Source: Cyanobacteria bacterium FACHB-471 (lineage in GTDB: Bacteria > Cyanobacteriota > Cyanobacteriia > Elainellales > Elainellaceae). Taken from it: 64,000 nt of DNA. A program made the translations under genes and the position numbers. Under the pieces are notes generated by a model, which worked only from the letters and a program-made list of their open reading frames with translations, was not told the origin of the DNA and did no database searches. Numbering within the stretch: the stretch's first letter is position 1; the number at the start of each line of letters is the position of its first letter. Below, one piece after another: positions 1 through 9,385 of this stretch. Location of the stretch: assembly GCA_014695345.1 (NCBI GenBank), contig JACJOC010000020.1, positions 186,001 through 250,000 on the forward strand, written 5' to 3'.

Positions 1-36
1 CGATTAACGTCTTTTCCTGAAGCAACTGCTCGTGGA

Positions 37-360
37 CTAGGAGGCTAACGCTACTTCAACCATTTGCTGAAGTTCGCCTTTTTGATATAGCTCAATCAAG
101 ATGTCCGAGCCACCAACGAACTGACCATTAACGTAAACCTGGGGAATGGTGGGCCAGCTTGAATATTCCTTGATGCCATTGCGAATGTCGTGGTCTGCCA
201 ATACATCGACCGTTTCATAGGGAACAGCCAGCATATTTAGGATTTGCACCACGTTGTTAGAAAAGCCGCACTGAGGCATCAGTTTGCTGCCTTTCATGAA
301 AACCATGATCTTGTTCTGGTTTACCAGATTGTCAATGCGCTCTTGCAGTTCTGGAGTCAT
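37..360 (-). CDS. grxD: Monothiol glutaredoxin, Grx4/CGFS type
   Basis: This is a 107-residue glutaredoxin with the monothiol active site CGFS at residues 31-34, preceded by the family motif FMKG. The WPTIPQVYVNG and GGSDI segments form the glutathione-binding face. CGFS glutaredoxins bind a bridging [2Fe-2S] cluster with glutathione and act as cluster carriers or iron sensors rather than as disulfide reductases. The full family length is present and the ATG start gives the usual N-terminus. A BolA gene lies 66 bp upstream on the same strand. Grx4 and BolA are known heterodimer partners, so the two are probably co-transcribed as a cluster-handling pair in the cytoplasm. Confidence 0.95.
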   Translation of the reverse strand: MTPELQERIDNLVNQNKIMVFMKGSKLMPQCGFSNNVVQILNMLAVPYETVDVLADHDIRNGIKEYSSWPTIPQVYVNGQFVGGSDILIELYQKGELQQMVEVALAS

Positions 361-426
361 ATTGATTTAGAGGGATAACTACTTGGTTCTATACTAGCGG
401 GAACTTAATTCTTATCTGCCGCGGAT

Positions 427-687
427 TTACACTGCTTGCCGCGAAGACTCCCAAGTTTGAGGAGTGTAGGTTTTCAGGGACAACGCATGAATCGCCTCAG
501 AAGACATCGCTTGCCGCACAGCGCCATACACAAGCTGATGCTGTTGAACCAGCCCTTTTCCCTCAAATTGGGATGAAATTACCGTAACCTGATAGTGATC
601 GCCGCCACCCGTGAGGTCTTGAACCTGTACCTGAGCATCGGGCAGCCCAGCTTTGATCATTGCTTCAACTTGACTTGGGCTAATCAT
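427..687 (-). CDS. bolA: BolA family protein
   Basis: This 86-residue protein has the class II KH-like BolA fold. It begins MISPSQVEAMIKAGLPDAQV, followed by the GGGDHYQVTVIS strand and the F.GKGLVQQHQLVY segment, which carries the conserved histidine used for [2Fe-2S] coordination in Grx-BolA heterodimers. The C-terminal part, AIHALSLKTYTP, is typical. It lies directly upstream of the CGFS glutaredoxin gene on the same strand. I infer a joint role in iron-sulfur cluster trafficking or iron sensing. A transcriptional role, as proposed for E. coli BolA, is less well supported here. Confidence 0.93.
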   Translation of the reverse strand: MISPSQVEAMIKAGLPDAQVQVQDLTGGGDHYQVTVISSQFEGKGLVQQHQLVYGAVRQAMSSEAIHALSLKTYTPQTWESSRQAV

Positions 688-760
688 TCACCCTCCTTAC
701 CAACGCGTTAAAACCAGTCTTAAACAGGAAAATGGAGAATCCCTAAGTTCAATCTAGCGT

Positions 761-1429
761 TTAGTTGTTGACGTTGGGAGTAGGAGTAGCGGAAGTTGGC
801 TCGTCTGAGTTTCTGGGATAGGGAGAATCCACGAACCCAAGTTCAAACAGTTGTCGGTAAGCTCTTTGACCTAGCTCACGCGTTGGCTGTTGGCTGCGGA
901 TGATTTGTACGAGCAGCGGAACTGCTAGCTCAGGCTGATTTTGAGCGCGGTGAACCAGGGCAAGCTGATAAGTCGCCTGGTCACGCATCTGAGCAGTTTC
1001 TAATGCCTGAGTGCGTTGGCTATCAGCAATGCGGTTGTCGATACCGGAAAAGCTAGCGGCTAACTCTTGATAAAAATTAGAGAGCTGATTGAAAACCTGA
1101 CGGGCTTCTTGAAGCTTGCGAGTAGCGAGAGCATAGTCTTGAGAGGCGATCGCATCATTTGCCTCGGTCATCAAGCGCTGCCCTCCAGCAATACTGAGCA
1201 AGCTACCGTCTTGGGAGAGAGGACGCAATTCTTCCAGATCATCGGGTGAACTAGAGTCTGATTCAGGAGTTACTCCCTCCTCAATTGCATCAATGGGTTG
1301 CTCAACTTCGTCTGGTGAAGAAATAGATTGTGCCTGCGCTGAAACAGGCAGCAATGTCAAAGCCGCCATAGTGGACAGCGCCAGCAGACAAACAAAGGAT
1401 GAAGAGCGGGCAGTTCCAGGGAATACCAT
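761..1429 (-). CDS. Exported protein of unknown function
   Basis: I do not recognise a characterised family. The reading frame can extend upstream to 1489, but the ATG at 1429 places a clean signal peptide at the N-terminus: a basic stretch, then a hydrophobic core around FVCLLALSTMAALTLLPVSA, with likely cleavage at AQAQ. The next 60 residues are acidic and proline/serine-rich, suggesting a disordered region. The rest is helical and resembles tetratricopeptide-like hairpins (ANDAIASQDYALATRKLQEA; ALVHRAQNQPELAVPLLVQI). It is probably a periplasmic or cell-envelope scaffold. It is separated from bolA by about 70 bp and may not share its promoter. Confidence 0.7.
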   Translation of the reverse strand: MVFPGTARSSSFVCLLALSTMAALTLLPVSAQAQSISSPDEVEQPIDAIEEGVTPESDSSSPDDLEELRPLSQDGSLLSIAGGQRLMTEANDAIASQDYALATRKLQEARQVFNQLSNFYQELAASFSGIDNRIADSQRTQALETAQMRDQATYQLALVHRAQNQPELAVPLLVQIIRSQQPTRELGQRAYRQLFELGFVDSPYPRNSDEPTSATPTPNVNN

Positions 1430-1650
1430 GAAGCGACTTTGAAATGTTACAAAAAATGTGATGGGCTTAACCTTCGGGTATCTTACCATTGCATCCTTGC
1501 TCTTTATTGAGGTCTTTGGAATTGCATGAACTTACTAGCAATTCCATGAGCAAAGCCTACTTAAATTCCGAAGCTTAATCAGGATAAAAAGACCACCGCT
1601 AGTTAGAATTAGTTCCCTAATTCTTTCCTCAGAAAAATTTGCGTCAAGAA

Positions 1651-2982
1651 TTAGTGTAGGGGAGCAACCTGCATGATTTGAATGGGTTCTCCGACTGAAA
1701 TCAGTTTTTGACCTACAGGCACAACAGCAAGAGCATTGGTTTGAGCCAAATTGATGAGGTTGCCAGAGCTATGACTGCCACCTGCCAGGTGAAATTCGTA
1801 AGTGCCATTCACCAGATGCAGTTGCCCCCAAATGTAACTCTCACGCTTGCCGTCAGATTTGAGTGGGTGGAGCGATCGCCCCTCTACAAACAGAGGTTGC
1901 CATCCGTGTAGCTGTCCAGATAGCTTTCGCAATGCAGGCTGCACAAAACGCCAAAAGCTAACCAGAGCTGAAACCGGATTTCCAGGTAAACCAAAGTAGA
2001 GAATTGGGAATACGTCGGGTGCAGAGTTTTCGTTTCTCTGGAAAGTTGCCACTGTTAAAGGTTTACCCGGTCTGACCGCAACCGCACGGATATGAATCTG
2101 TGCCCCCAAGTCAGTAAGAATGCGATCGACATAGTCATAGTCACCTACAGAAACGCCACCTGAAGACAATACTAAATCTGCGGTAGAAATAGCCTTTGCG
2201 ATCGCCTCTTTTAACTCCTCTGGCTGGTCAGGCACAATCCCCAGCAAAATTGGCTCTGCACCGGACTGAGCAACTAGTGCCGCCAGCGCATACTGATTGG
2301 AGTCTACTATTTGTCCAGGCTGCAAGGGCTGATCGGGCTCAACCAGTTCACTTCCAGTCGATAAGATTGCTACCCGTGGACGGCGATAAACTTTCACCTG
2401 CGTACATTGAGCCGCTGTCAAAACCGCAATTTCTGGAGCAGATAATGTTAAGCCAGTAGGCATCAGCGGAGTTCCCGCCTTGTAGAAAGCTGCTCGATGC
2501 CGAACAAATTCCTGGGGCTGAGGCGCAGAAAAGATGGAGAGGCGATCGCCTTCCCGTTTCGTCACCTCCTGAATCACCACCGTATCTGCTCCCGCTGGCA
2601 TCATCGATCCCGTCAAGATCCGAGCTGCCTGCCCTACTTGCACCGTTTTCTGAGGCATATAGCCTGCCGGAATTTCTTCAATCACCTGCAACTCAGCAGG
2701 CGATTCAGCGCTACAGGTCTTCACATCAGCAAACCGCACCGCATAGCCATCCATCGCGGAATTGTCCCAGTGCGGAAAATCAAGCTGACTTATAACTGCC
2801 TCTGCCAAAATTCGTCCCGAAGCTGCCAGCAAATTCACCGTTTCGCTATCCTGCTGGGCATCTAGCGGTTTCACCAGGCTCAAAATAAGGTCTTCTGCTT
2901 GTTGCGCGGGCAGCATAATGTTTAATGGATGGTCCTGATTTAATGAGTAGTCCTGAAACAAGTGACTGAAAAGCTGATTCAA
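1651..2982 (-). CDS. moeA: Molybdopterin molybdotransferase MoeA
   Basis: This 443-residue protein inserts molybdate into adenylylated molybdopterin in the last step of molybdenum cofactor synthesis. Visible family motifs are DFPHWDNSAMDGYAVR near the N-terminus, ILTGSMMPAGADTVV, the central MoCF-binding block VAILSTGSELVEPD..LQPGQIVDSN, SSGGVSVGDYD, and YFGLPGNPVSALVSF followed by the C-terminal beta-barrel. Length matches MoeA. The first 21 residues (MNQLFSHLFQDYSLNQDHPL) are less conserved, so the ATG at about 2919 (MLPAQQAEDLIL) is an alternative start. No other moa or moe gene lies nearby. The enzyme would serve nitrate reductase and other Mo-enzymes. Confidence 0.95.
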   Translation of the reverse strand: MNQLFSHLFQDYSLNQDHPLNIMLPAQQAEDLILSLVKPLDAQQDSETVNLLAASGRILAEAVISQLDFPHWDNSAMDGYAVRFADVKTCSAESPAELQVIEEIPAGYMPQKTVQVGQAARILTGSMMPAGADTVVIQEVTKREGDRLSIFSAPQPQEFVRHRAAFYKAGTPLMPTGLTLSAPEIAVLTAAQCTQVKVYRRPRVAILSTGSELVEPDQPLQPGQIVDSNQYALAALVAQSGAEPILLGIVPDQPEELKEAIAKAISTADLVLSSGGVSVGDYDYVDRILTDLGAQIHIRAVAVRPGKPLTVATFQRNENSAPDVFPILYFGLPGNPVSALVSFWRFVQPALRKLSGQLHGWQPLFVEGRSLHPLKSDGKRESYIWGQLHLVNGTYEFHLAGGSHSSGNLINLAQTNALAVVPVGQKLISVGEPIQIMQVAPLH

Positions 2983-3198
2983 ATTGTAGGACTACCGCCG
3001 TGTAAGATTACCAGCCTGCATTCTGCAATATCCCGCAAAGATGCGCTTTTCCCTGGCAACATCTTTGGCAACACATGATCCATCGCGTTGCAAAAGTCTG
3101 ATTAAACCTAAAACCCTAGTATTGAAATAGGATTTGCCCCTAGCCCCTAGTCCCCAAACCCTAGCCTCTAGCTCCCAAACCCCAATCTCAATTCTCCC

Positions 3199-3738
3199 AT
3201 GCGCCCAGATCCTTCTCCACCTCCTTATCCTAAAGTTCCAATCGAACGAAGAGGAGCCGCTCTATTAATTGACTTATTTGCTGTCGGCATTGTTAGCTCC
3301 TTGATTGGAGGCAGCATCACCGCAGTGGCTTTTGTATTTATCGTGGCTTGGCTGGGAATGCGCGTCATTTGGGTGTCTAAAAATCATGGGCAAAGCCTGG
3401 GCAGATGGGCACTGGATATGAAAGTGGTGGATGCGCGCGTGGGCGGCACGCCTGGTTTACAGGAACTCTTGAAGCGAGAAGCCCTAGTTGGAGCGGGTGC
3501 AATGCTGTTTTATGTAGGCTTAGTCAGTTTGCTCACGTTGGGTTCTGGGGCAGCTTGGGCACTGATACTGTTTCTGCCGCTGCCAGCCGACTGTAGCCTT
3601 GCTTTTTCAGACCGGGTCAAACGTCAAGCCTTTCACGACCAAATTAGCCGAACTTTAGTCGTGCAGACGCGACGGGGCTATTCTTTAGACCTAAAAATTA
3701 AACGGTTGGTTGCTGAAGCGAAGCGTCGTGTGAAATAA
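3199..3738 (+). CDS. RDD family membrane protein
   Basis: This 179-residue integral membrane protein matches the RDD family. An ERRGAALLIDLFAVG segment opens the first membrane helix, where the family's Arg-Asp pattern appears as R...D. It is followed by a second helix (SITAVAFVFIVAWLGMRVIWV), the LGRWALDMKVVD motif and two further hydrophobic segments. The C-terminus is basic and cytoplasmic. RDD proteins are of largely unknown function, and some act in ion homeostasis. It stands about 50 bp upstream of rpmG on the same strand and may be co-transcribed with it. Confidence 0.8.
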   Translation: MRPDPSPPPYPKVPIERRGAALLIDLFAVGIVSSLIGGSITAVAFVFIVAWLGMRVIWVSKNHGQSLGRWALDMKVVDARVGGTPGLQELLKREALVGAGAMLFYVGLVSLLTLGSGAAWALILFLPLPADCSLAFSDRVKRQAFHDQISRTLVVQTRRGYSLDLKIKRLVAEAKRRVK

Positions 3739-3786
3739 TTAGGGTTTGTGCTTAACTCTTTACCGCAAATTTGATTTTGTAGAATT

Positions 3787-3975
3787 ATGGCTAAGGGCGT
3801 TCGGATTATCATCACGCTAGAGTGTACGGAATGTCGTACCAACCCTGACAAGCGATCGCCAGGGGTTTCTCGCTATACGACCACCAAAAACCGTCGCAAC
3901 ACGACCGCAAGGATAGAGCTCAACAAGTTCTGCACCCATTGCAACAAACATACTTCCCACAAAGAAATCAAGTAG
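3787..3975 (+). CDS. rpmG: 50S ribosomal protein L33
   Basis: This 62-residue L33 opens [16 protein letters not shown]. It retains both zinc-binding CxxC pairs (CTEC near residue 13 and CTHC near residue 52), so it is the zinc-binding C+ form. The basic middle part and the C-terminal HTSHKEIK are typical. It lies immediately upstream of rpsR, an arrangement common in cyanobacteria and plastids. A HIP1 octamer is embedded in the coding sequence. Confidence 0.97.
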   Translation: MAKGVRIIITLECTECRTNPDKRSPGVSRYTTTKNRRNTTARIELNKFCTHCNKHTSHKEIK

Positions 3976-4036
3976 GTTCAGCCTGACTTGATTTCCAATC
4001 TGACTTGCAAAGTTTCAAAGATTTAACTCTCGAACT

Positions 4037-4252
4037 ATGACCTACTATCGTCGTCGTGTTTCACCGATCAAACCGGAAGACCCCATTGACTACAAAGACG
4101 TTGACCTGCTGCGCAAGTTTATTACCGAGCGTGGTAAGATTTTGCCCCGTCGCATTACCGGCTTAACCGCAAAGCAGCAGCGCGATTTGACGCAAGCCAT
4201 TAAGCGGGCACGAATTTTGGCTTTGCTTCCTTTTGTCAACCAAGAAGGTTAA
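4037..4252 (+). CDS. rpsR: 30S ribosomal protein S18
   Basis: This 71-residue S18 has the cyanobacterial/plastid start [21 protein letters not shown] and the conserved [12 protein letters not shown] and [14 protein letters not shown] blocks. Its length is normal. It is 61 bp downstream of rpmG, and the RNase II/R gene follows 93 bp later, so the three genes probably form one transcription unit linking ribosome synthesis and RNA turnover. Confidence 0.97.
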   Translation: MTYYRRRVSPIKPEDPIDYKDVDLLRKFITERGKILPRRITGLTAKQQRDLTQAIKRARILALLPFVNQEG

Positions 4253-4345
4253 GAGGCTGGGGTGCTGGGGCAGTGCATGGAAACTTAGTTTCACCTGTAG
4301 CCGCACCTCTCAACCTCTGACCCATAACATTACCCCCAGGCCTCA

Positions 4346-6364
4346 ATGGAGAAGGGAACACTTGTTGAATTTCGGCTAAATGGCGATCGCCGTCTGGCAG
4401 TAGTAGACCGCCCAGAGGGAAAAAAACACTGGGTCGTAGTCGATGAGCGGGGGCAGCCTTACACGCTACATCCTCGTCAGGTTACCTACGTCGTCACGGG
4501 GCAAGCCTTTAAGTCAGGAGACATCTCTAGCTTTCGAGCAGAAATTCAGCCGTATCTTGATCCTTCTAGTCTGGAAGTTGCCTGGGAACTGCTTGTGGAG
4601 GACAGCGAATTAGCTGACCCCTCGGGCATGGCGCTACTGCTATTTTCTGACCAAAGCCCAGCGCTGTGTTATGCAGCGCACTGCTTGCTGTCGGAAGATA
4701 AGATTTATTTCAAACAGAAGTCCGATTCTTATGAACCTCGCTCAAAAGCTCAGGTTGCAGAGCTGAAACACCAGCTAACTGTAGAGGGCCAGCGAATTCA
4801 AGAATGGCAAGGCTTCTTGCAGCGAGTCAACCAGGCTCTCCAGGGAGAACAGGTAGAATGGCAGAATAGCGATCGCCCTCGTCTTGAAGCCTTGGAAAGG
4901 TTTGCTGCCTTTGGGGAAGAAGCCAAAAATCGGACTCCTGCCCTGGAAGTTTTAACCGCTTTTGGACGAGCTGAGACGACCCAAGCCGCCTTTCAGCTAT
5001 TGGTAGACCTTGGACTCTGGAGTCCTCACGAAAACCTATTTCTGCGGCGGAGTCAAATTCCTACACAGTTCTCCAGCAGGGTACTAGAAATGGCTCAATG
5101 CCGCTTAGCCGATCCTCCACTCGACCTTGATCCCGATCGTCTGGACTTGACCCATCTCAAGGTCTACACCATTGACGATGAGAGTACTCGTGAAATTGAC
5201 GATGGGCTGAGCGTTGAGTTTTTGGAGCTTGGCAAGCAGCGATTGTGGATTCATATTGCTGACCCAACTCGCTGGATTACCCCAGAAGATGAGCTTGACT
5301 TAGAAGCTCGTCGGCGTTGCACAACGCTCTACCTGCCGACTGGAATGATTCCAATGTTTCCGCAGGAGCTAGCAACTGGGCCAATGAGCCTCACCCAGGG
5401 GCGAATTTGTACGGCACTGAGTTTTGGAGTGGTGCTTGACTCAGAGGGGGCGATCGAGGACTACAGCATTCATGCCAGTCAAGTAAAGCCGACCTATCGC
5501 CTTACCTACGAAGATGTAGATGAAATTTTAGAACTGGGCGTGCAAGCAGAGCCAGAACTAGAGGCACTTGCCCGATCTGCAAAACGCCGTCAAACCTGGC
5601 GGCAGTCCCAGGGGGCAATCACAATTCTCATGCCCGAATCGTCGATTAAAGTGCAGGACGATGAGATCACTATTGATGTCCTGGACAACTCAATCTCTCG
5701 TCAGCTTGTCGCAGAGATGATGATTTTGGCGGGTGAGGTTGCAGGTCGTTATGGACGCGAACACGGGCTACCTCTGCCCTACCGGGGACAAGCTCAGCCA
5801 GAATTGCCTTCTGAAGAAGAGCTCCTGCTATTGCCAGCGGGACCCGTTCGATATTGTGCGATACGACGCTGTATGCCGCGCAGCGAAATGAGCATTACGC
5901 CGCTGCGTCACGCCAGTCTGGGTTTAGATACCTATACTCAAGTAACCTCTCCCATTCGGCGCTACACCGATCTGCTAGCGCACTTTCAGATCAAAGCTCA
6001 TTTGCGTGGAGATGCGCTGCCTTTCTCGGCAGAAACGATGAAAGAACTGATGCTGTCCGTGAGTACGGCTGCTTATGAGGCAACGCTGGTTGAACGTCAG
6101 ACCAATCGCTATTGGGGACTAGAGTATTTACGCCGCCATCCCAACGAAATCTGGCAGGCGTTGATGCTGCGCTGGCTACGGGAACACGAAAACCTTGGGC
6201 TAGTCTTGCTTGAAGAATTGGGCTTAGAGCTAGCGATGCGGTTTAACCGCCCAATCGAGCCGGGCGATCGCCTGGACGTAAAAGTAACTTATGCGGACCC
6301 CCGGCAAGATGTAATTCAATTTGCCGAGTCTACCGAGCGCGAAGCCCAACCTGTAGGAACTTGA
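4346..6364 (+). CDS. RNase II/R family 3'-5' exoribonuclease
   Basis: This 672-residue protein carries a complete RNB catalytic domain. The metal-binding acidic cluster is at about residues 277-286 (DDESTREIDD), and downstream motifs include LPTGMIPMFP, YRLTYEDVDE, and SPIRRYTDLLAHFQIKAHL. RNB enzymes degrade RNA processively from the 3' end. The N-terminal 60 residues look like a small beta-barrel, not the classical double cold-shock domain, and the S1 region after the RNB domain is short. The protein is shorter than E. coli RNase R and similar in size to the cyanobacterial Zam/RNase II-like proteins and plastid RNR1. It follows rpmG-rpsR, a conserved cyanobacterial neighbourhood. Confidence 0.93.
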   Translation: MEKGTLVEFRLNGDRRLAVVDRPEGKKHWVVVDERGQPYTLHPRQVTYVVTGQAFKSGDISSFRAEIQPYLDPSSLEVAWELLVEDSELADPSGMALLLFSDQSPALCYAAHCLLSEDKIYFKQKSDSYEPRSKAQVAELKHQLTVEGQRIQEWQGFLQRVNQALQGEQVEWQNSDRPRLEALERFAAFGEEAKNRTPALEVLTAFGRAETTQAAFQLLVDLGLWSPHENLFLRRSQIPTQFSSRVLEMAQCRLADPPLDLDPDRLDLTHLKVYTIDDESTREIDDGLSVEFLELGKQRLWIHIADPTRWITPEDELDLEARRRCTTLYLPTGMIPMFPQELATGPMSLTQGRICTALSFGVVLDSEGAIEDYSIHASQVKPTYRLTYEDVDEILELGVQAEPELEALARSAKRRQTWRQSQGAITILMPESSIKVQDDEITIDVLDNSISRQLVAEMMILAGEVAGRYGREHGLPLPYRGQAQPELPSEEELLLLPAGPVRYCAIRRCMPRSEMSITPLRHASLGLDTYTQVTSPIRRYTDLLAHFQIKAHLRGDALPFSAETMKELMLSVSTAAYEATLVERQTNRYWGLEYLRRHPNEIWQALMLRWLREHENLGLVLLEELGLELAMRFNRPIEPGDRLDVKVTYADPRQDVIQFAESTEREAQPVGT

Positions 6365-6404
6365 CTGCTCTAAAGCTGCAATTCTTATAGTTTGAATTAA
6401 ACAG

Positions 6405-6442
6405 AAGTAGAGAGGTGATTGGTACATTTCACCTCTACTTTT
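6405..6442 (+). terminator. Hairpin terminator after the RNase gene
   Basis: An inverted repeat (AAGTAGAGAGGTGA paired with TCACCTCTACTT, one bulged base) is followed by TTTT. It lies 40 bases after the stop codon of the RNase II/R gene and looks like an intrinsic terminator for the rpmG-rpsR-RNase unit. Confidence 0.65.
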
Positions 6443-6739
6443 AGTCAGGGAGTTGCTCTAGACAATAGAGACAATTTCCACTTTTTGAGCTGCTAAGCCT
6501 CAACCTGACCCTTGACGCGAAACAGATATCTACCCTTCTGACTATGTCCACCTATATATAAGAGGCAAGTAGAGCAAAGCTTAAACTCGACATAGTTAAT
6601 CAATTAGGAGTAAGCCAACGGAGGGGCTGTTGGTCGGCTTTTCGACAGGCCTACCTAGCCTGTAGCAGTGATGTCGCAGTTTACTGAGGTTGTTGATGGG
6701 CGATCGCTACCGTTCTAATCAAAGCTAGCAATCACCTTC
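6443..6739 (+). promoter_or_regulatory. Intergenic leader before the sensor kinase
   Basis: This stretch of about 300 bases has no gene. It holds a TATATATAA stretch at about 6553-6561 that could serve as a -10 element, and a GC-rich hairpin (AAGCCAAC at 6612-6619 with GTTGGTCGGCTT at 6629-6640, a two-base bulge) followed by TTTT. If transcription starts at the TATATA box, the hairpin lies within the kinase leader and could act as an attenuator or as a weak terminator. No known riboswitch class was recognised. Confidence 0.3.
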
Positions 6740-8761
6740 TTGGCAAAACTAAACATGCTGAGGGTAAACCGTTTACCGCTAATTCACTATGGCGTAGCTG
6801 TACTAGCCAGCTTACTGGCACTACTGTTTCGCCTACTGCTAGAGCCAATCCTACAGGGTGAAGCACCGCTGTTGCTTTTTATCTTGCCAGTCATGGTGAG
6901 TGCCTGGTACGGAGGTTTTAAGCCTGGAATATTGGCAACTATTTTGAGTGCCCTGGTAGGGAGCTACTTTTTTATTCCACCCATATTCAGCTTTGTCCCT
7001 ACCGACTTAGCAGACGCGATTCGATGCAGCATATTTTTGGTCGAAGGGATCTTGATTAGCGCCTTGAATGAGTCTTTGAGGCGCAGTAAGCAGCGATCTG
7101 AGGCAACTGCTCTGTCGCTTAAGCGGAGTGAAGAGCAGTCTCGTTTAATTATTGAAGGTGTGCAAGATTATGCCATTTTCATGCTTGGTTTAGATGGACG
7201 CATTGTCACCTGGAATGACGGAGCTCAGCGAATCACAGGTTATGGAGTGGGTGAAATTTTAGAGCGGCACCTGATAATTCTCTATCCCTCGTCCTCTCAA
7301 ACTTCAGAAGCGGCTGATCACTTAAAGCCTCAGCAAGAACTGCAAATTGCCACCACCGAAGGGCGTTTCGTCAGTGAAGACTGGCAGCAGCGCAAAGATG
7401 GTTCTTTGTTTTGGGCGAGCATTGTGACAACGGGTTTGCGAGATGAAACCAGAAATCTGCGTGGATTCTCCAGGATCACGCGTGACATCACTGAGCGCAA
7501 ACAGGCAGAAGAGTCTTTGATTCGTTCTGCTCACCGTCTGGAGGCACTGCATGAAATTGACCGTGCTATTTTAGCTACTGAGTTCGGTGGAGAACCGATT
7601 GGTACTGCCCTGGACCGGGTGAGTCAACTAGTGCCTTGTGAGCGGGCGATCGCCACTCTATTCGACTTTGAGACAAACACCGCTCAGATTCTCCAGGAAG
7701 CTAGGAGTGAAGGCGAAGCTAACCCTGAAGTTGTGCCCCTGATCTTTTTCCTGCCCGAGCGGGTTTTCCAACAAGACCTACAGCAGAAGGTTGAATACAT
7801 AACGGCTGCTCAAATCTGTCCAATTTCCCTCACCCGATCGCTGTCAGCTCAAGGAAGCTGTATTCGAGTGCCCTTAGTGTCTGACGAAATTTTGCTGGGT
7901 GAGCTAACGCTGTTTGTGACTGCGACGACAGAGTGGAGCGACGAATATCAGGACATCGTGACTGAAGTGGCAAACCAACTGGCGATTGCCCTCCGTCAGT
8001 CTCAACTCAGAAACCAGATTCAGCAAAAAGCTGACGAACTGGAACAGCGTGTGATTGAGCGAACGCTTAAATTGCAAGCAGCCAACCAGGAGTTGGAATC
8101 TTTTGCCTATTCCATTTCTCACGATTTGCGGGCACCTCTGCGGGCCATTCAAGGCTTTGCTCAGGCTTTTTTAGAAGACTATGGCGATCGCCTGGACAAT
8201 TTGGGGCAGGAATATGCCCAACGTATCGTTACGGCCGCTGCCCGCCTCGACACCCTGATCCAAGACTTGTTGAACTATAGCCGCGTTAGCCGCACCGACT
8301 TACAGCTTCAACGCATCAACCTAACTGCTGTTGTAGAAGATGTCCTGACACAGTTAGGAGCTAGCTTGCAAGAGCAGCAGGCTCAGGTCATCGTCGAAAA
8401 GCCGTTGCTGTCCGTCCTGGGTCATCGTTCTACCCTGGTTCAAATTGTCAGCAACCTCATCAGCAATGCAGCCAAGTTCGTTCCGCCTGAAAGAACTCCC
8501 CAAATCAAAATCTGGACAGAAATGCGAGAGGATCGGGTGCGCCTTTGGGTTGCCGATAACGGCATTGGCATCGCACCCCAGCACCAAGACCGCATCTTTC
8601 AAATCTTCGAACGGCTGCATGGAGTAGAAGTCTATCCTGGTACGGGCATCGGCTTAGCTATTGTGTGCAAAGGTGTAGAACGAATGGGCGGACAGATGGG
8701 ACTAGAGTCCCAAATCGGAGAAGGCAGCCAATTTTGGATTGAATTACGGAGAGGAACTTGA
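6740..8761 (+). CDS. Membrane sensor histidine kinase (DUF4118-PAS-GAF-HisKA-HATPase)
   Basis: This is a 673-residue sensor kinase. Residues 10-110 form a KdpD-like four-helix membrane domain (DUF4118). Residues about 130-255 are a PAS domain ending in the PAC motif GFSRITRDITERKQAE. Residues about 265-425 are a GAF domain, followed by a coiled coil. The phospho-accepting His is at about residue 461 (SISHDLRAPLRAI), and the N, G1 and G2 boxes (SNAAKF, VADNGIGI, GTGIGLAI) are intact. The TTG start at 6740 is uncertain; ATG at 6755 would remove five residues. The GAF region shows no obvious bilin-binding Cys. Its stop codon overlaps the start of a receiver gene by one base, so the two are translationally coupled. 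Confidence 0.9.
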   Translation: MAKLNMLRVNRLPLIHYGVAVLASLLALLFRLLLEPILQGEAPLLLFILPVMVSAWYGGFKPGILATILSALVGSYFFIPPIFSFVPTDLADAIRCSIFLVEGILISALNESLRRSKQRSEATALSLKRSEEQSRLIIEGVQDYAIFMLGLDGRIVTWNDGAQRITGYGVGEILERHLIILYPSSSQTSEAADHLKPQQELQIATTEGRFVSEDWQQRKDGSLFWASIVTTGLRDETRNLRGFSRITRDITERKQAEESLIRSAHRLEALHEIDRAILATEFGGEPIGTALDRVSQLVPCERAIATLFDFETNTAQILQEARSEGEANPEVVPLIFFLPERVFQQDLQQKVEYITAAQICPISLTRSLSAQGSCIRVPLVSDEILLGELTLFVTATTEWSDEYQDIVTEVANQLAIALRQSQLRNQIQQKADELEQRVIERTLKLQAANQELESFAYSISHDLRAPLRAIQGFAQAFLEDYGDRLDNLGQEYAQRIVTAAARLDTLIQDLLNYSRVSRTDLQLQRINLTAVVEDVLTQLGASLQEQQAQVIVEKPLLSVLGHRSTLVQIVSNLISNAAKFVPPERTPQIKIWTEMREDRVRLWVADNGIGIAPQHQDRIFQIFERLHGVEVYPGTGIGLAIVCKGVERMGGQMGLESQIGEGSQFWIELRRGT

Positions 8762-9216
8762 TGATCAACCTGGCGCAATCCGACGTTTTGTTAGTTGAGG
8801 ATGATCCGAATGACGTTCTGCTGATTCGGCGCGCATTTAGTCGGGCAAAGCTGCTCAACCCACTGCACATCGTTAACGATGGAGACAGCGCAATAGATTA
8901 CCTTGCGGGTGTGGACCAATATGGCGATCGCGATCGCCATCCATTGCCTGCACTAATCTTGCTCGACCTCAAACTACCTCGGCGCTCAGGCTTAGAAGTA
9001 CTGGAATGGCTCAAGCAGCAACCCGAACTGCGTCGCTTACCGGTTGTCGTTCTGACTTCTTCTAGAGAAAACATCGACATTAACCGCGCTTACGACTTGA
9101 ACGCTAACTCCTATTTGGTTAAGCCTGTTGCCCCAGATGCACTGCTCGAAATGGTGAAGATGCTTGACCTCTATTGGCTAACACTCAATGAAAAGCCAAA
9201 TGTTGAGAACAGCTGA
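8761..9216 (+). CDS. Single-domain response regulator, Rcp1 type
   Basis: This is a stand-alone receiver domain of 151 residues with the acidic pair E13-D14/D15, phosphoacceptor D69 in LILLDLKLP, the switch Thr/Ser in VVVLTSSRE, and the conserved Lys in YLVKPV. The long loop before the phosphorylation site and the C-terminal dimerisation tail are typical of the Rcp1 family that pairs with PAS/GAF or phytochrome kinases. The ATG at 8761 overlaps the kinase stop codon (TGATG), which points to the upstream membrane kinase as its cognate partner. There is no output domain, so it probably relays phosphate onward or acts by protein contact. Confidence 0.93.
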   Translation: MINLAQSDVLLVEDDPNDVLLIRRAFSRAKLLNPLHIVNDGDSAIDYLAGVDQYGDRDRHPLPALILLDLKLPRRSGLEVLEWLKQQPELRRLPVVVLTSSRENIDINRAYDLNANSYLVKPVAPDALLEMVKMLDLYWLTLNEKPNVENS

Positions 9217-9385
9217 AGCGGCTGTAGAGCAATGATAAAGGGTGGTTGTCCCCCAAGGTTCGTTGAAGAGACGAGCGCCGATGGAACTGCGTCTGCACAA
9301 ATTTCAAAACTTTTAACCTCTAACCCTTCTCCAATCCTCAATCTCTAACCCTAAAGCCCGTTAAACCTCATTTCAGAGATAGCTT

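Noticed and set aside
6740-8761. Phytochrome-type chromophore binding by the GAF kinase
   Set aside because: The GAF domain lacks an obvious bilin-attachment cysteine motif, so it was annotated as a generic PAS/GAF kinase.
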